From Flavobacterium urumqiense (GTDB lineage: Bacteria; Bacteroidota; Bacteroidia; Flavobacteriales; Flavobacteriaceae), in the NCBI RefSeq assembly GCF_900108015.1, contig NZ_FNVP01000006.1, positions 135,982-199,981 of the forward strand: 64,000 nucleotides of DNA, in the 5' to 3' direction. Each line of letters begins with the position of its first letter. Position 1 is the stretch's first letter. Made by a program: the position numbers and the translations under genes. The notes beneath the pieces were generated by a model. It was given only the letters and a program-made list of their open reading frames with translations, did not search any database and was not told the DNA's origin. Shown here piece after piece: positions 53,449 to 63,411 of this stretch.

Positions 53449-56400
53449 ATGAAAGTTAAAGAACAAGGCCTTTATTTGCCCGAATTTGAACACGACAATT
53501 GCGGCGCAGGATTTATTTGCAATTTAAATGGAATTAAGTCCAATGACATTATACACAAAGCATTAGATATTTTAATAAAATTAGAGCATCGTGGAGCTGT
53601 GAGTGCTGATGGTAGAACTGGAGATGGAGCAGGAATTTTATTTGATATTCCTCATGCTTTTTTTAAAAAAGTTTGTGATTTTGAAATCCCAGAAGTAAGA
53701 CAATATGCAGTAGGAATGGTTTTTATGCCAAAAAGTACAAACCAAGTAGCTTTTTGCAAAACAACTTTTGAAACTTCTATACAAGATCAAAATTTAGAAA
53801 TATTAGGATGGAGAGATGTTCCTGTAGATGCTACTAATTTAGGGCAAATTGCAGGGGAGAAAGAACCAACAGTTAAACAAGTCTTTGTTGGCAAAAATGG
53901 ATTAGATCTTACGGAACAACAGTTCAATGCCAAAATGTTTGCTGCCAGAAAAATTGCAGAACACGCTATTGGAAATTCAAGAATTTCAGAAAGCCACATG
54001 TTCTATTTTTCCAGTTTTTCTACAACCACAATAATATATAAAGGTTTGTTGATGCCGGAAGACATCAGCAGATACTATACTGATTTATTAGATGATGACT
54101 TAGTGACCAGACTGGCTTTAGTTCACCAACGATTTTCGACGAATACCTTTCCTTCATGGGAATTGGCTCAGCCCTTCCGATATATGTGTCACAATGGAGA
54201 AATAAATACGCTTCGTGGTAACATCAGCAGAATGCGTGCTCGTGAAGAGTTGATGAAAAGCGATGTTTTTGGTGACGATATCAAAAAACTGTTTCCTATT
54301 ATATTAGAAGGTAAATCAGATTCAGCTTCGATGGACATGGTAATCGAATTGTTATTAATGACTGGACGTTCCTTACCCGAAGCGATGATGATGGTTGTCC
54401 CTGAAGCTTGGGAAAAACACCAAACCATGTCGGAAGATAAAAAAGCATTTTACGAATATAATGCTTGCATCATGGAACCTTGGGATGGGCCCGCTTCTAT
54501 TCCGTTTACAGATGGAAATGTTATTGGTGCTTTATTAGACAGGAATGGTTTGAGGCCTTCTCGTTATACATTGACAAAAAGTGGTTTCGTTATCATGTCT
54601 TCAGAAATTGGTGTTCTTGACATCAAACCAGAAGATGTGATTAAACATGGTCGTTTAGAACCCGGAAAAATGTTTTTGGTGGACATGAACGAAGGTAGAA
54701 TCATTGAAGATGATGAGATAAAAAATGCTGTCGCAACGAAACGTCCATATAAAAAATGGTTAGACGAAAATTTATTGCAATTATCTCAAATTCCTTATAC
54801 TGATAATGCAATTCCAATAGAGAATGTCGATTTTGAAACGAGACAGCGCTTATTTGGTTATACCATAGAAGATTTAAAAACAATCATAAACCCAATGGGG
54901 ATTCAAGGTGTTGAACCTTTGAGCTCTATGGGTAATGATACGCCACTAGCCGTTTTATCTGATCAGCCACAACTTTTGTACAACTACTTCAAACAATTGT
55001 TTGCTCAGGTTACTAATCCGCCATTGGATGGTATTCGTGAAGAAATTATTACTGATATTAGTTTAGCAATTGGTGGCGATTATAACATTTTTGATATTGT
55101 TCCAAAACATTGCAAGAAATTAAAAATTCAAAATCCGGTTATTTCAAATGAGGATTTGGATAAAGTACGAAATATCAATCATACTGATTTCAAATCGGTG
55201 ACGATTTCTACTTTATACGATATCGAAAAAGGGGTAAATGGTTTAGAACGAGCGTTGGAAAGAGCGGTTCAAGCTACTTTTAAAGCAGTTTCAGAAGGTT
55301 GTAATATCGTAATCATTTCTGATAGAGGCGTGAGTGAAAAAATGGCTCCAATACCAATGTTATTAGCTTGTTCTTACATTCATCATTCACTTAATATTTT
55401 AAAAGTTCGTTCGAAATTTGGAATTATAATTGAATCTGCGGAACCACGTGAACCACATCATTTTGCCTTACTGTTTGGTTACGGCGCAAGCGCAATAAAC
55501 CCTTACATGGTAAATGAAATCATTCATAACCAAGTTAACCAAGGTTTTATTACTAATGTAAAAGCGGATTATGCTATTAAAAATTACAATAAAGCTATTG
55601 CAAAAGGGATTCTGAAAATCATGAACAAGATCGGTATCTCTACTTTACATTCGTACAGAGCGGCACAAATTTTTGAAATTTTAGGATTAAATAAAACATT
55701 CACTTCGAAATATTTCCCTTATACACCTTCCAGAATTGAAGGGATTGGTCTAATGGAAGTGGAAAAAGAAATCAAAAAAAGATACCAAAAAGCTTTTCCA
55801 GATTCAAAAGTGGCTAATTTATTGTCGCTTGAAATTGGAGGAATCTACAGATGGAGAAGAACTGGTGAAAAACACATGTTTAACCCAACGACGATTTCTA
55901 AATTACAACAAGCTGTGCGATTAAACAGTCCGGAAAGTTATAAGGAATATGCAAATATGGTCAATGACCAAAGCAAAAATCTAATGACTATTAGAGGTTT
56001 ATTTGAATTCAATAATTTGGATCCAATTTCTATTGACGAAGTAGAACCTTGGACAGAAATTGTAAAAAAATTCAAAACCGGAGCGATGTCTTATGGATCT
56101 ATCAGTCAGGAAGCCCACGAAAACTTGGCAATTGCCATGAATAGAATTGGCGGAAAAAGTAATTCTGGAGAAGGTGGAGAAGATCCTAAACGTTTCCAAA
56201 AAGACTTAAATGGTGATTCCAGAAATAGTGCTATCAAGCAAGTTGCTTCAGGAAGATTTGGAGTGTCTATCAACTATTTGACAAATGCCAAAGAGATTCA
56301 GATAAAAATGGCTCAAGGTGCAAAACCGGGTGAAGGAGGACAGTTACCAGGTGAAAAAGTAGTGCCTTGGATTGCTGAAGTAAGAAATTCAACGCCTTAT

Positions 56401-57966
56401 GTTGGATTAATTTCTCCACCGCCACACCACGATATTTATTCTATTGAAGATTTATCACAGTTAATTTTTGATTTAAAAAATGCCAATCGTGAAGCGAGAA
56501 TTAATGTGAAATTAGTTTCTGAAGTCGGTGTTGGAACAATCGCTGCCGGTGTTGCTAAAGCAAAAGCCGATGTAATCTTGATTTCTGGATACGACGGTGG
56601 AACCGGAGCTGCACCATTAACATCTTTACAACATACCGGTATTCCTTGGGAACTTGGTTTAGCAGAAGCGCAACAAACATTAATATTAAATGATTTAAGA
56701 AGTCGCGTAGTTTTAGAATGTGACGGGCAATTGAAAACAGGACGTGATGTAGCCATTGCTGCTTTACTTGGTGCTGAAGAATTTGGTTTTGCAACCGCGC
56801 CTTTAGTAGCGTCCGGCTGTATAATGATGAGAGCGTGTCACTTGAACACCTGTCCAGTTGGTATTGCAACACAAGATCCCGAATTGAGAAAAAATTTCAA
56901 AGGAACGCCGGAACACATCATCAACTTTATGTATTTTATTGCTGAGGAGTTGAGAGAAATCATGGCACAATTAGGATTCCGAACATTAAAAGAAATGGTC
57001 GGACAATCGCAAAAATTGAATGTCAATAAAGCCATCAAACATTATAAAGCAAGTGGATTAGATTTGTCTTCCATTTTATACAAACCAGAAAAAGCTAAAG
57101 TGGTTCCAAACCACAATACCATCTCACAAGACCATGCACTGGAGCACGTACTTGATTTTGATATTATTAAAGCAGCTATTCCTTCTATTTATAGAAAAGA
57201 AAGAACCAGAGTTACTTTTAAAATTAAAAATACTGATCGTTCCGTTGGAGCTATATTAAGTAATGAGATTTCTAAAATATATGGTGCTCAAGGCTTGCCT
57301 GAAGACACGATATTAGTTGATTTTGAGGGCTCAGCCGGACAAAGTTTTGGTGCTTTTGCAACCAATGGTTTATCCTTTAAAATACATGGAAACTGTAATG
57401 ATTATTTAGGAAAAGGCCTTTCTGGAGCTAAATTAATTATTAAAGTACCACCATCTGCCACTTTCAAGCCAGAGGAAAATATTATCATTGGTAACGTTGC
57501 ACTTTATGGAGCAATTACTGGTGAAGCATACATAAATGGAATGGCAGGTGAACGTTTTTGTGTGAGAAATTCTGGAGCAACAGCAGTTGTTGAAGGAATT
57601 GGAGATCATGGATGTGAGTACATGACTGGAGGAACTGTTGTAGTTCTAGGAAAAACAGGAAGAAATTTTGCTGCAGGAATGAGCGGTGGTATTGCCTATG
57701 TTTTTGATCCAAATAAAAAATTCGACGCCACCTTATGTAATATGGAAATGGTCGCTTTTGATATATTCGAAGAAGATGATTTTACTAAATTGAGACGCTT
57801 GATAAAAAATCATTCTATGTATACCAATAGCCCTTTGGCAAAAAGGATTTTAGAAGATTGGGAAAATCAACGCCACTTTTTTATTAAAGTAATGCCGACT
57901 GATTACAAAAAAGCATTGCAGAGATTGTCACAAGAAAAAAAAATTGAAGAACTAATAGCACTATAG
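53449..57966 (+). CDS. gltB: Glutamate synthase, large (alpha) subunit
   Basis: GltB produces two glutamates from glutamine and 2-oxoglutarate in ammonia assimilation. The 1505-residue protein has a short propeptide, with the amidotransferase nucleophile at Cys18 in EHDNCGAGF. The N-terminal glutaminase domain (about 18-430) is followed by a central domain and an FMN-binding TIM barrel with [24 protein letters not shown] and [13 protein letters not shown]. The 3Fe-4S cysteines are in [15 protein letters not shown] (Cys1124, 1130, 1135). A C-terminal beta-helix follows. The length is normal. gltD follows with a 2-base gap, so the two are co-translated. Confidence 0.97.
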   Translation: MKVKEQGLYLPEFEHDNCGAGFICNLNGIKSNDIIHKALDILIKLEHRGAVSADGRTGDGAGILFDIPHAFFKKVCDFEIPEVRQYAVGMVFMPKSTNQVAFCKTTFETSIQDQNLEILGWRDVPVDATNLGQIAGEKEPTVKQVFVGKNGLDLTEQQFNAKMFAARKIAEHAIGNSRISESHMFYFSSFSTTTIIYKGLLMPEDISRYYTDLLDDDLVTRLALVHQRFSTNTFPSWELAQPFRYMCHNGEINTLRGNISRMRAREELMKSDVFGDDIKKLFPIILEGKSDSASMDMVIELLLMTGRSLPEAMMMVVPEAWEKHQTMSEDKKAFYEYNACIMEPWDGPASIPFTDGNVIGALLDRNGLRPSRYTLTKSGFVIMSSEIGVLDIKPEDVIKHGRLEPGKMFLVDMNEGRIIEDDEIKNAVATKRPYKKWLDENLLQLSQIPYTDNAIPIENVDFETRQRLFGYTIEDLKTIINPMGIQGVEPLSSMGNDTPLAVLSDQPQLLYNYFKQLFAQVTNPPLDGIREEIITDISLAIGGDYNIFDIVPKHCKKLKIQNPVISNEDLDKVRNINHTDFKSVTISTLYDIEKGVNGLERALERAVQATFKAVSEGCNIVIISDRGVSEKMAPIPMLLACSYIHHSLNILKVRSKFGIIIESAEPREPHHFALLFGYGASAINPYMVNEIIHNQVNQGFITNVKADYAIKNYNKAIAKGILKIMNKIGISTLHSYRAAQIFEILGLNKTFTSKYFPYTPSRIEGIGLMEVEKEIKKRYQKAFPDSKVANLLSLEIGGIYRWRRTGEKHMFNPTTISKLQQAVRLNSPESYKEYANMVNDQSKNLMTIRGLFEFNNLDPISIDEVEPWTEIVKKFKTGAMSYGSISQEAHENLAIAMNRIGGKSNSGEGGEDPKRFQKDLNGDSRNSAIKQVASGRFGVSINYLTNAKEIQIKMAQGAKPGEGGQLPGEKVVPWIAEVRNSTPYVGLISPPPHHDIYSIEDLSQLIFDLKNANREARINVKLVSEVGVGTIAAGVAKAKADVILISGYDGGTGAAPLTSLQHTGIPWELGLAEAQQTLILNDLRSRVVLECDGQLKTGRDVAIAALLGAEEFGFATAPLVASGCIMMRACHLNTCPVGIATQDPELRKNFKGTPEHIINFMYFIAEELREIMAQLGFRTLKEMVGQSQKLNVNKAIKHYKASGLDLSSILYKPEKAKVVPNHNTISQDHALEHVLDFDIIKAAIPSIYRKERTRVTFKIKNTDRSVGAILSNEISKIYGAQGLPEDTILVDFEGSAGQSFGAFATNGLSFKIHGNCNDYLGKGLSGAKLIIKVPPSATFKPEENIIIGNVALYGAITGEAYINGMAGERFCVRNSGATAVVEGIGDHGCEYMTGGTVVVLGKTGRNFAAGMSGGIAYVFDPNKKFDATLCNMEMVAFDIFEEDDFTKLRRLIKNHSMYTNSPLAKRILEDWENQRHFFIKVMPTDYKKALQRLSQEKKIEELIAL

Positions 57967-57968
57967 TT

Positions 57969-59423
57969 ATGGGAAAGATAGGTGGATTTAAAGAATATAA
58001 TAGAACTGACGAAAGTAATATAGTTGTAGAAGAACGTGTATCAAATTATAAGGAGTTTACAATTGCTTTAGATAAAGATAAAATAAAAGAACAAGGATCC
58101 AGATGTATGGATTGTGGTATTCCTTTTTGTCACAGTGCCTGTCCATTAGGAAATTTAATTCCTGATTTTAATGACATGGTGCATCAGGAAGAATGGCAAA
58201 GTGCATTGGAAATTTTGCAATCAACCAATAATTTTCCAGAGTTTACAGGAAGATTATGCCCTGCTCCATGCGAAAAATCATGTGTTTTAGGTATAATCAG
58301 TGAACCAGTAGCTATTGAAAATATTGAAAAAAATATTATCGAAAGAGGTTTTGCAGAGGGATGGATAAAACCACAACCACCCGAAGTTAGAACAGGGAAA
58401 ACAGTCGCTGTAATAGGTTCCGGTCCTGCTGGATTAGCAGCTGCACAACAATTAAATCGCGCGGGACATACCATTACTGTTTTTGAAAGAGACAATGCAA
58501 TAGGAGGTTTATTACGTTATGGAATTCCAAATTTCAAATTAGAAAAAGGGATTATAGACAGACGCGTTAAAGTACTGGAAGCCGAAGGAATTACTTTTAA
58601 AACTAATGTAAATGTTGGCGTAAATTATAGTGTTGAAGAATTGAATTCTTTTGACTCAATCGTATTGTGTGGTGGTGCAACGGAAAGAAGGAGCTTACCA
58701 ACAAAAGGAATTGAAAGCAAAGGCGTTGTTCAGGCAATGGACTTTTTAACACAACAAACTAAAGTAATATACGGAGAATCAATTCCGGATCAAATCAAAG
58801 CAACTGGTAAAGATGTTATCGTTATTGGTGGTGGAGATACAGGTTCAGATTGTGTTGGGACCTCAAACAGACACGGTGCTAAATCGGTAACTAATTTTGA
58901 GATTTTACCAAAACCACCAGTCGGAAGAAGCGAAACCACTCCTTGGCCTTTTTGGCCATTACAATTAAAAACGTCCTCTTCTCATGAGGAAGGTTGTAAT
59001 AGAAATTGGCTGATTAATACCAAAGAATTCATTTCAAATGAAAAAGGGGAATTAACAGGATTAAAAACGGTTGAAGTAGCCTGGAAAATGACAGCAGGAC
59101 AAAGACCTGAACTGATTGAAAAAGAAGGATCCGAAAAAATATGGCCTTGTGATTTAGCTTTATTAGCTCTTGGATTTACTGGTCCTGAAAAAACATTAAG
59201 TGATCAATTAGGATTGGAAGTAGACTTTAGAAGCAATTACAAAGCAAATAATTATCAAACAAATGTTCCTCATATATTTACTGCTGGCGACATGAGAAGA
59301 GGACAATCTCTAATTGTTTGGGCAATATCTGAAGGTCGTGAAGCCGCCAGAGAAGTAGATAATTATTTGATGGGATTTACTAATTTGCCAACTAAAGGTA
59401 ATGGTGATTTACCTAGTTTATAA
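57969..59423 (+). CDS. gltD: Glutamate synthase, small (beta) subunit
   Basis: GltD delivers electrons from NAD(P)H to GltB. The 484-residue protein carries iron-sulfur cysteines in CMDCGIPFCHSACP and in CPAPCEKSC, a first dinucleotide-binding motif VIGSGPAGLAAAQQL (FAD) and a second VIGGGDTGSDCVG (NADPH). AIGGLLRYGIPNFKL, TSSSHEEGCNRNW and the C-terminal FTAGDMRRGQSLIVWAISEG are typical of the family. It begins 2 bases after gltB and the operon ends in a strong hairpin. Confidence 0.97.
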   Translation: MGKIGGFKEYNRTDESNIVVEERVSNYKEFTIALDKDKIKEQGSRCMDCGIPFCHSACPLGNLIPDFNDMVHQEEWQSALEILQSTNNFPEFTGRLCPAPCEKSCVLGIISEPVAIENIEKNIIERGFAEGWIKPQPPEVRTGKTVAVIGSGPAGLAAAQQLNRAGHTITVFERDNAIGGLLRYGIPNFKLEKGIIDRRVKVLEAEGITFKTNVNVGVNYSVEELNSFDSIVLCGGATERRSLPTKGIESKGVVQAMDFLTQQTKVIYGESIPDQIKATGKDVIVIGGGDTGSDCVGTSNRHGAKSVTNFEILPKPPVGRSETTPWPFWPLQLKTSSSHEEGCNRNWLINTKEFISNEKGELTGLKTVEVAWKMTAGQRPELIEKEGSEKIWPCDLALLALGFTGPEKTLSDQLGLEVDFRSNYKANNYQTNVPHIFTAGDMRRGQSLIVWAISEGREAAREVDNYLMGFTNLPTKGNGDLPSL

Positions 59424-59443
59424 TAAAAAACAGTTTTTTACAG

Positions 59444-59476
59444 TCCCTTGATAAAAATATTTATCAAGGGATTTTT
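59444..59476 (+). terminator. Terminator of gltBD
   Basis: Perfect 12-bp stem TCCCTTGATAAA/TTTATCAAGGGA (59444-59455 and 59460-59471) with a 4-base loop and T5. Confidence 0.9.
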
Positions 59477-59590
59477 ACTTAAATAAAAGTTGCAAATAAT
59501 AAATAAATGAGACTAGTTGTTATAATAACAACATTTTGTTACAATTTGTTATATTCAATGTTTTTATTTGCTTGTGTTGATAAAGAATAA

Positions 59591-59598
59591 TAAATTTG
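59591..59598 (+). promoter_or_regulatory. -7 box TAAATTTG of lysA
   Basis: A perfect TAnnTTTG ending 18 bases before the ATG at 59617. It overlaps the TTG (59596) that begins the longest open frame, so that TTG cannot be the start. Confidence 0.65.
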
Positions 59599-59616
59599 CA
59601 TAAAAATAGAATCAAA

Positions 59617-60837
59617 ATGCAATCAAAAGACTTACTACAATTAGCGGAACAATTCGGAAATCCATTATACGTTTATGATGCCGAAAAAATACAATCTCAA
59701 TATAACAGATTATCAAAAGCTTTTTCTAAGGTTAATAAGTTGCGCATTAATTACGCGATGAAGGCTTTGTCAAATGTCGCTATACTTCAATTACTAAAAG
59801 AAATGGGGTCTGGTTTAGACACTGTATCTATTCAAGAAGTAATGTTGGGACTTCATGCCGGTTATGAGCCAGAAAAGATATTTTACACTCCAAATGGAGT
59901 CTCCTTAGAAGAAATTGAAGAAGTTAATGCCATGGGAGTTCAAATAAATATTGACAATTTGTCAATATTAGAACAGTTCGGAACAAAATATCCAGACGTT
60001 CCTGTATGCATTAGAATAAATCCACATGTAATGGCAGGTGGAAATGCTAATATATCTGTTGGTCATATCGATAGTAAATTTGGGATTTCTGTTCATCAAT
60101 TACCGCATTTAGTTCGCATTGTTGAAAATACAAAAATGAATATTGTAGGGATACACATGCATACTGGTTCTGATATTCTTGACATCGAAGTGTTTTTATA
60201 TGCTGCAGAAATATTATTCGACGCTGCAAAAAACTTTAAAAATCTAGAATTTTTAGACTTTGGAAGTGGATTTAAAGTACCGTATAAAAAAGATGACATA
60301 GAAACCGATATTGAAGAATTAGGTAAAAAACTTTCAAAAAGATTCAATGCCTTTTGTGTCGAATACGGTAAAGAATTAACATTAATATTTGAACCTGGGA
60401 AATTTTTAGTGAGCGAAGCTGGTTTCTTTTTAGCAAAAGTTAATGTAGTAAAACAAACAACATCAACTGTTTTTGCAGGAATCGATAGTGGTTTTAATCA
60501 CTTAATACGACCAATGTTTTATGGTTCACAACATCATATTGAAAATATTTCACACCCAAAAGGAAAAGAACGATTCTATTCCGTTGTTGGATATATTTGT
60601 GAAACGGATACTTTTGCAAATAACAGAAGAATCTCCGAAATAAAAGAAGGTGATATTTTATGTTTTAGAAATGCAGGAGCGTATTGCTTTTCTATGGCAT
60701 CTAATTATAATTCAAGATACAAACCAGCCGAAGTATTGTGGATGAACGGTGAAGGGCATTTAATCAGAGCACATGAAACCTTTGAAGATTTACTTAAAAA
60801 TCAAATTCCGTTACCCGTAGCAATACCAACAGTTTAA
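59617..60837 (+). CDS. lysA: Diaminopimelate decarboxylase
   Basis: This PLP enzyme of fold type III makes lysine from meso-diaminopimelate. The product is 406 residues from the ATG at 59617. It has FGNPLYVYDAEKI, the PLP lysine in NYAMKALSN, and HMHTGSD. GSGFKVPYKK follows, then FEPGKFLVSEAG, VVGYICETDTFA and AGAYCFSMASNYN for substrate and dimer contacts. I rejected the upstream TTG at 59596 because it lies inside the -7 box. The gene is a single transcription unit ending in a hairpin. The GltBD product supplies the glutamate that drives the pathway's transaminations. Confidence 0.95.
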   Translation: MQSKDLLQLAEQFGNPLYVYDAEKIQSQYNRLSKAFSKVNKLRINYAMKALSNVAILQLLKEMGSGLDTVSIQEVMLGLHAGYEPEKIFYTPNGVSLEEIEEVNAMGVQINIDNLSILEQFGTKYPDVPVCIRINPHVMAGGNANISVGHIDSKFGISVHQLPHLVRIVENTKMNIVGIHMHTGSDILDIEVFLYAAEILFDAAKNFKNLEFLDFGSGFKVPYKKDDIETDIEELGKKLSKRFNAFCVEYGKELTLIFEPGKFLVSEAGFFLAKVNVVKQTTSTVFAGIDSGFNHLIRPMFYGSQHHIENISHPKGKERFYSVVGYICETDTFANNRRISEIKEGDILCFRNAGAYCFSMASNYNSRYKPAEVLWMNGEGHLIRAHETFEDLLKNQIPLPVAIPTV

Positions 60838-60842
60838 AATAC

Positions 60843-60880
60843 AAATCCCGCCTCACTTTTAAGGAGACGGGATTTTTTTT
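60843..60880 (+). terminator. Terminator of lysA
   Basis: Stem AAATCCCG and CTC pairing with GAG and CGGGATTT (60843-60854 and 60864-60875) with one mismatch, followed by T residues. It also faces the convergent pafA gene. Confidence 0.8.
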
Positions 60881-60905
60881 GTTCAAAAATAAATAAAACC
60901 AATTT

Positions 60906-62522
60906 TTATTTTTTATCTAAAAGAGTTTCCAACACTTCGGACTCTGTCCCATTTGGAAATGGAATTTTCAACATTTGTGAAAGCGTTGGTGCAATTTGGG
61001 TAATGTATTTTTTAGTGTGTAATTCTCCTTTTGGAACTTGCCATCCATAAAAAAGTAAAGGCACATGGGTATCATAACTATTAGGTGAACCATGTGTAGT
61101 TCCTGTAGCTTGATATTGCATATAACCTGCTTTATCAAGTATAACAATATCGCCATTTTGTTTAGGATCATAACCCTTAGAAATGAAACTTAAAAAATAA
61201 TCATCTCCTGATGAAGCTAAAATTTCCTCTTCAGTGTACACTCTTTTAACTTGTTCTTGTGTCATCAAAAAGTCCTTAAAACTTTGTTTCACTTTCGCCA
61301 ATTCTAATCCTTTCTGTTTGATAATTTCTTTATTGAAAAAAAGATTAAAGTTAGAATAATCTAATATCAAATCTGAACCAAAGGTTTCATTTGAATGTTT
61401 TTTTAATGCCTCAACAATGTCTTTCGAAGGAATGTTTTTTACATTGTATTTGTTATCTTTTAAATAATTAGGATTCTCAGCTCCAGCGTGATCAGCAGTC
61501 AGAAAAAGCAAGTAATTATCCTTTCCAACGGTTTTATCTAAATAGTTTAAAAACTGAGCAATCGTTTGATCTAACCGTAAATAAGTGTCTTGTAACTCCA
61601 CAGAACGCGGTCCAAAAGTATGTCCTACATAATCCGTTGAAGAAAAACTAACCGTCAAAAAATCTGTAATATCATCTTTTCCTAATTCTTCTTTTTCTAT
61701 AGCTTTCATAGCTAATTCTGCCAAAATATCATTACCAAAAGGTGTAGTTCTCAAAACATCTGCTCCTTTTTCTTGATACATCTTACTTAAATCATATGGA
61801 AAAACGGGTGCCTTAGCTTTATCTAATTTACCTTCATACGGATTGTCATCAGGAAGACTTTCGTTGTAAGTGGCTATCGGCTTCAATAAATCCCAACCTT
61901 TATTAATGTAATTCATGTATCGTTTATCTTCGTTGAATTCCGTCACCCAATTAGGCAATGCTGAACCATAAAAAGTACTTGAAATAAAAGCTCCCGTTTT
62001 ACTATACCAAAATGCCCAATTAGCAAAATGACCTGCCGGTAAAATAGCACCACGATCTTTTATACTCATACCAATTACCTTACCTTTAAAATTAGTTGCC
62101 ATACGCAGCTCATCAGTAATTGTGGTACTTAATAAATTTTTAGGAGACATTGCCCCCTCTTTTTCTGTACCGTTACCTAGAATTGAAACAGATGCATCAT
62201 CCGTACAATACATATCTTTTCCTGTAGCTTTGTTGAACCAATCATTTCCAACTATTCCATGTGTAGATGGCGTAGTTCCTGTATAAATACTAGCATGGCC
62301 TGGAGCTGTATAAGTTGGTACATAATTATAATGCATATTGTGAAATGTGTAACCCTTATTCATTAATCTTTTGAAACCATCCGCAGAAAAATCATCTGAA
62401 AAACGATATAAATATTCCATCTTCATCTGATCCACTACAATACCGACAACCAATTTTGGTCTCTTTTGAGCTTGCATACTTAAAGCCATAAAAAATGCCA
62501 AAAACAAAATAATTCTTTTCAT
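60906..62522 (-). CDS. pafA: PafA-type alkaline phosphatase, periplasmic
   Basis: This 538-residue phosphate monoesterase belongs to the alkaline phosphatase superfamily, PafA group, known from Elizabethkingia/Flavobacteria. A signal peptide (MKRIILFLAFFMALSMQA before QKR) is followed by VDQM (Zn ligand Asp31), the nucleophile TAPGHAS (Thr72 in the numbering here) and GIVGNDW. SIKDRGAILPAG carries the Lys/Arg pair that distinguishes PafA. The late LTADHAGAE and GTTHGSPNSYDTHVP supply metal histidines. PafA enzymes work on many phosphoesters and are, unlike PhoA, little inhibited by phosphate. It is convergent with lysA, and its promoter box is 24 bases upstream. Confidence 0.93.
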   Translation of the reverse strand: MKRIILFLAFFMALSMQAQKRPKLVVGIVVDQMKMEYLYRFSDDFSADGFKRLMNKGYTFHNMHYNYVPTYTAPGHASIYTGTTPSTHGIVGNDWFNKATGKDMYCTDDASVSILGNGTEKEGAMSPKNLLSTTITDELRMATNFKGKVIGMSIKDRGAILPAGHFANWAFWYSKTGAFISSTFYGSALPNWVTEFNEDKRYMNYINKGWDLLKPIATYNESLPDDNPYEGKLDKAKAPVFPYDLSKMYQEKGADVLRTTPFGNDILAELAMKAIEKEELGKDDITDFLTVSFSSTDYVGHTFGPRSVELQDTYLRLDQTIAQFLNYLDKTVGKDNYLLFLTADHAGAENPNYLKDNKYNVKNIPSKDIVEALKKHSNETFGSDLILDYSNFNLFFNKEIIKQKGLELAKVKQSFKDFLMTQEQVKRVYTEEEILASSGDDYFLSFISKGYDPKQNGDIVILDKAGYMQYQATGTTHGSPNSYDTHVPLLFYGWQVPKGELHTKKYITQIAPTLSQMLKIPFPNGTESEVLETLLDKK

Positions 62523-62545
62523 ATTATATTTTTTATATAGTTCCC

Positions 62546-62553
62546 CAAAAATA
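62546..62553 (-). promoter_or_regulatory. -7 box TATTTTTG of pafA
   Basis: A perfect TAnnTTTG on the minus strand, 24 bases before the pafA ATG at 62522. The following 170 bases to 62723 hold no other feature that I can support. Confidence 0.55.
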
Positions 62554-62723
62554 CAATTTTATGTTTAAAAATAGGACGGGACAAAAACTTAAACATAATA
62601 AATTAATATTCTCTTAACGCAATTAAAATACGACTTCGAAAAATGTAAGCGCTTAAATTTAAAGGACCTTTCTACTTGCATCATAACAGTGGATATTCTA
62701 ATTTAGCAAGGAGACAGCGTTAA

Positions 62724-63065
62724 GATAAAAACGACAACGCAACCTTGGCAGATCTGCTCTTAAGTCTTTTAGGATATTGGATTGTGAACACGATTAGACA
62801 CCAACTAAAAATAAAAAAAATAAACCACGATTGGAAAGTGGTTTTGAGAATATCCAATACTCAAAAACTAGTTACAACTTCGATTGTCGATGACCAAGAA
62901 AACACAATCACCATAAAAAAATGCTGTGAACCAAACTCAAAATTACAAGATAATTTTCATGCTTTAAAATACAAATCAAAACCCTGTAGAATCAAAAAAT
63001 TTGTGGTCCCCAAACCAGAACATACAAAACCCGAAATGGAGCAAATTAAATACTTGACGGGTTAA
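62724..63065 (+). pseudogene. C-terminal remnant of a DDE transposase (IS1634-like)
   Basis: After a TAA at 62721-62723 the frame reads DKNDNATLADLLLSLLGYWI, then VNTIRHQLKIKKINHDWKVV, NTQKLVTTSIVDDQENTITI and CCEPNSKLQDNFHALKYKSK. This matches the C-terminal end of IS1634-type (IS4-related) transposases, whose usual text has KNDDATMAH and AYW(V/I)VNT(V/I)RHQL. The catalytic DDE core and the terminal inverted repeats are absent, so this is a truncated fossil. Its TTG at 62745 begins an apparent 106-codon open frame that should not be annotated as a gene. Confidence 0.7.
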
Positions 63066-63326
63066 TTCCTGCAAATGGGTTAAGTATTGACTATATAGAC
63101 AATGAAAATACAAAACTAAAACAAGAGCTATTCTATAAAAAAAATGGGAATGACTATAATAACAGATGGTAAAGATAGTTTCACGGTTACAAAAGCAAGA
63201 TTTTAGTCACAAAGACTTACACTAGAAAAAATATACGTCTATTTTAAATATTTAAATCGTGAAAAAATATCATTTACCTTACTTGACACCTATAATTACG
63301 CTATGCAAGTTCTAATAAAAAAATAA
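63066..63326 (+). pseudogene. Unidentified broken gene fragment
   Basis: Two overlapping frames read as protein: IDYIDNENTKLKQELFYKKN near the start, and after a shift near 63150 MTIITDGKDSFTVTKARF, TAG, SQRLTLEKIYVYFKYLNREK and ISFTLLDTYNYAMQVLIKK, ending at the TAA 63324-63326. I do not recognise the family. Periodic hydrophobic and charged residues suggest a formerly coding sequence. It lies between the transposase remnant and the CoA-transferase gene. Confidence 0.4.
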
Positions 63327-63411
63327 TAGGTTTCCAATTAACCTATCAGTCAATATGTTTTAAAACAAAACGTTCATTTGTAAAACTAGATTCAACTAAT
63401 TAATGCAACTT

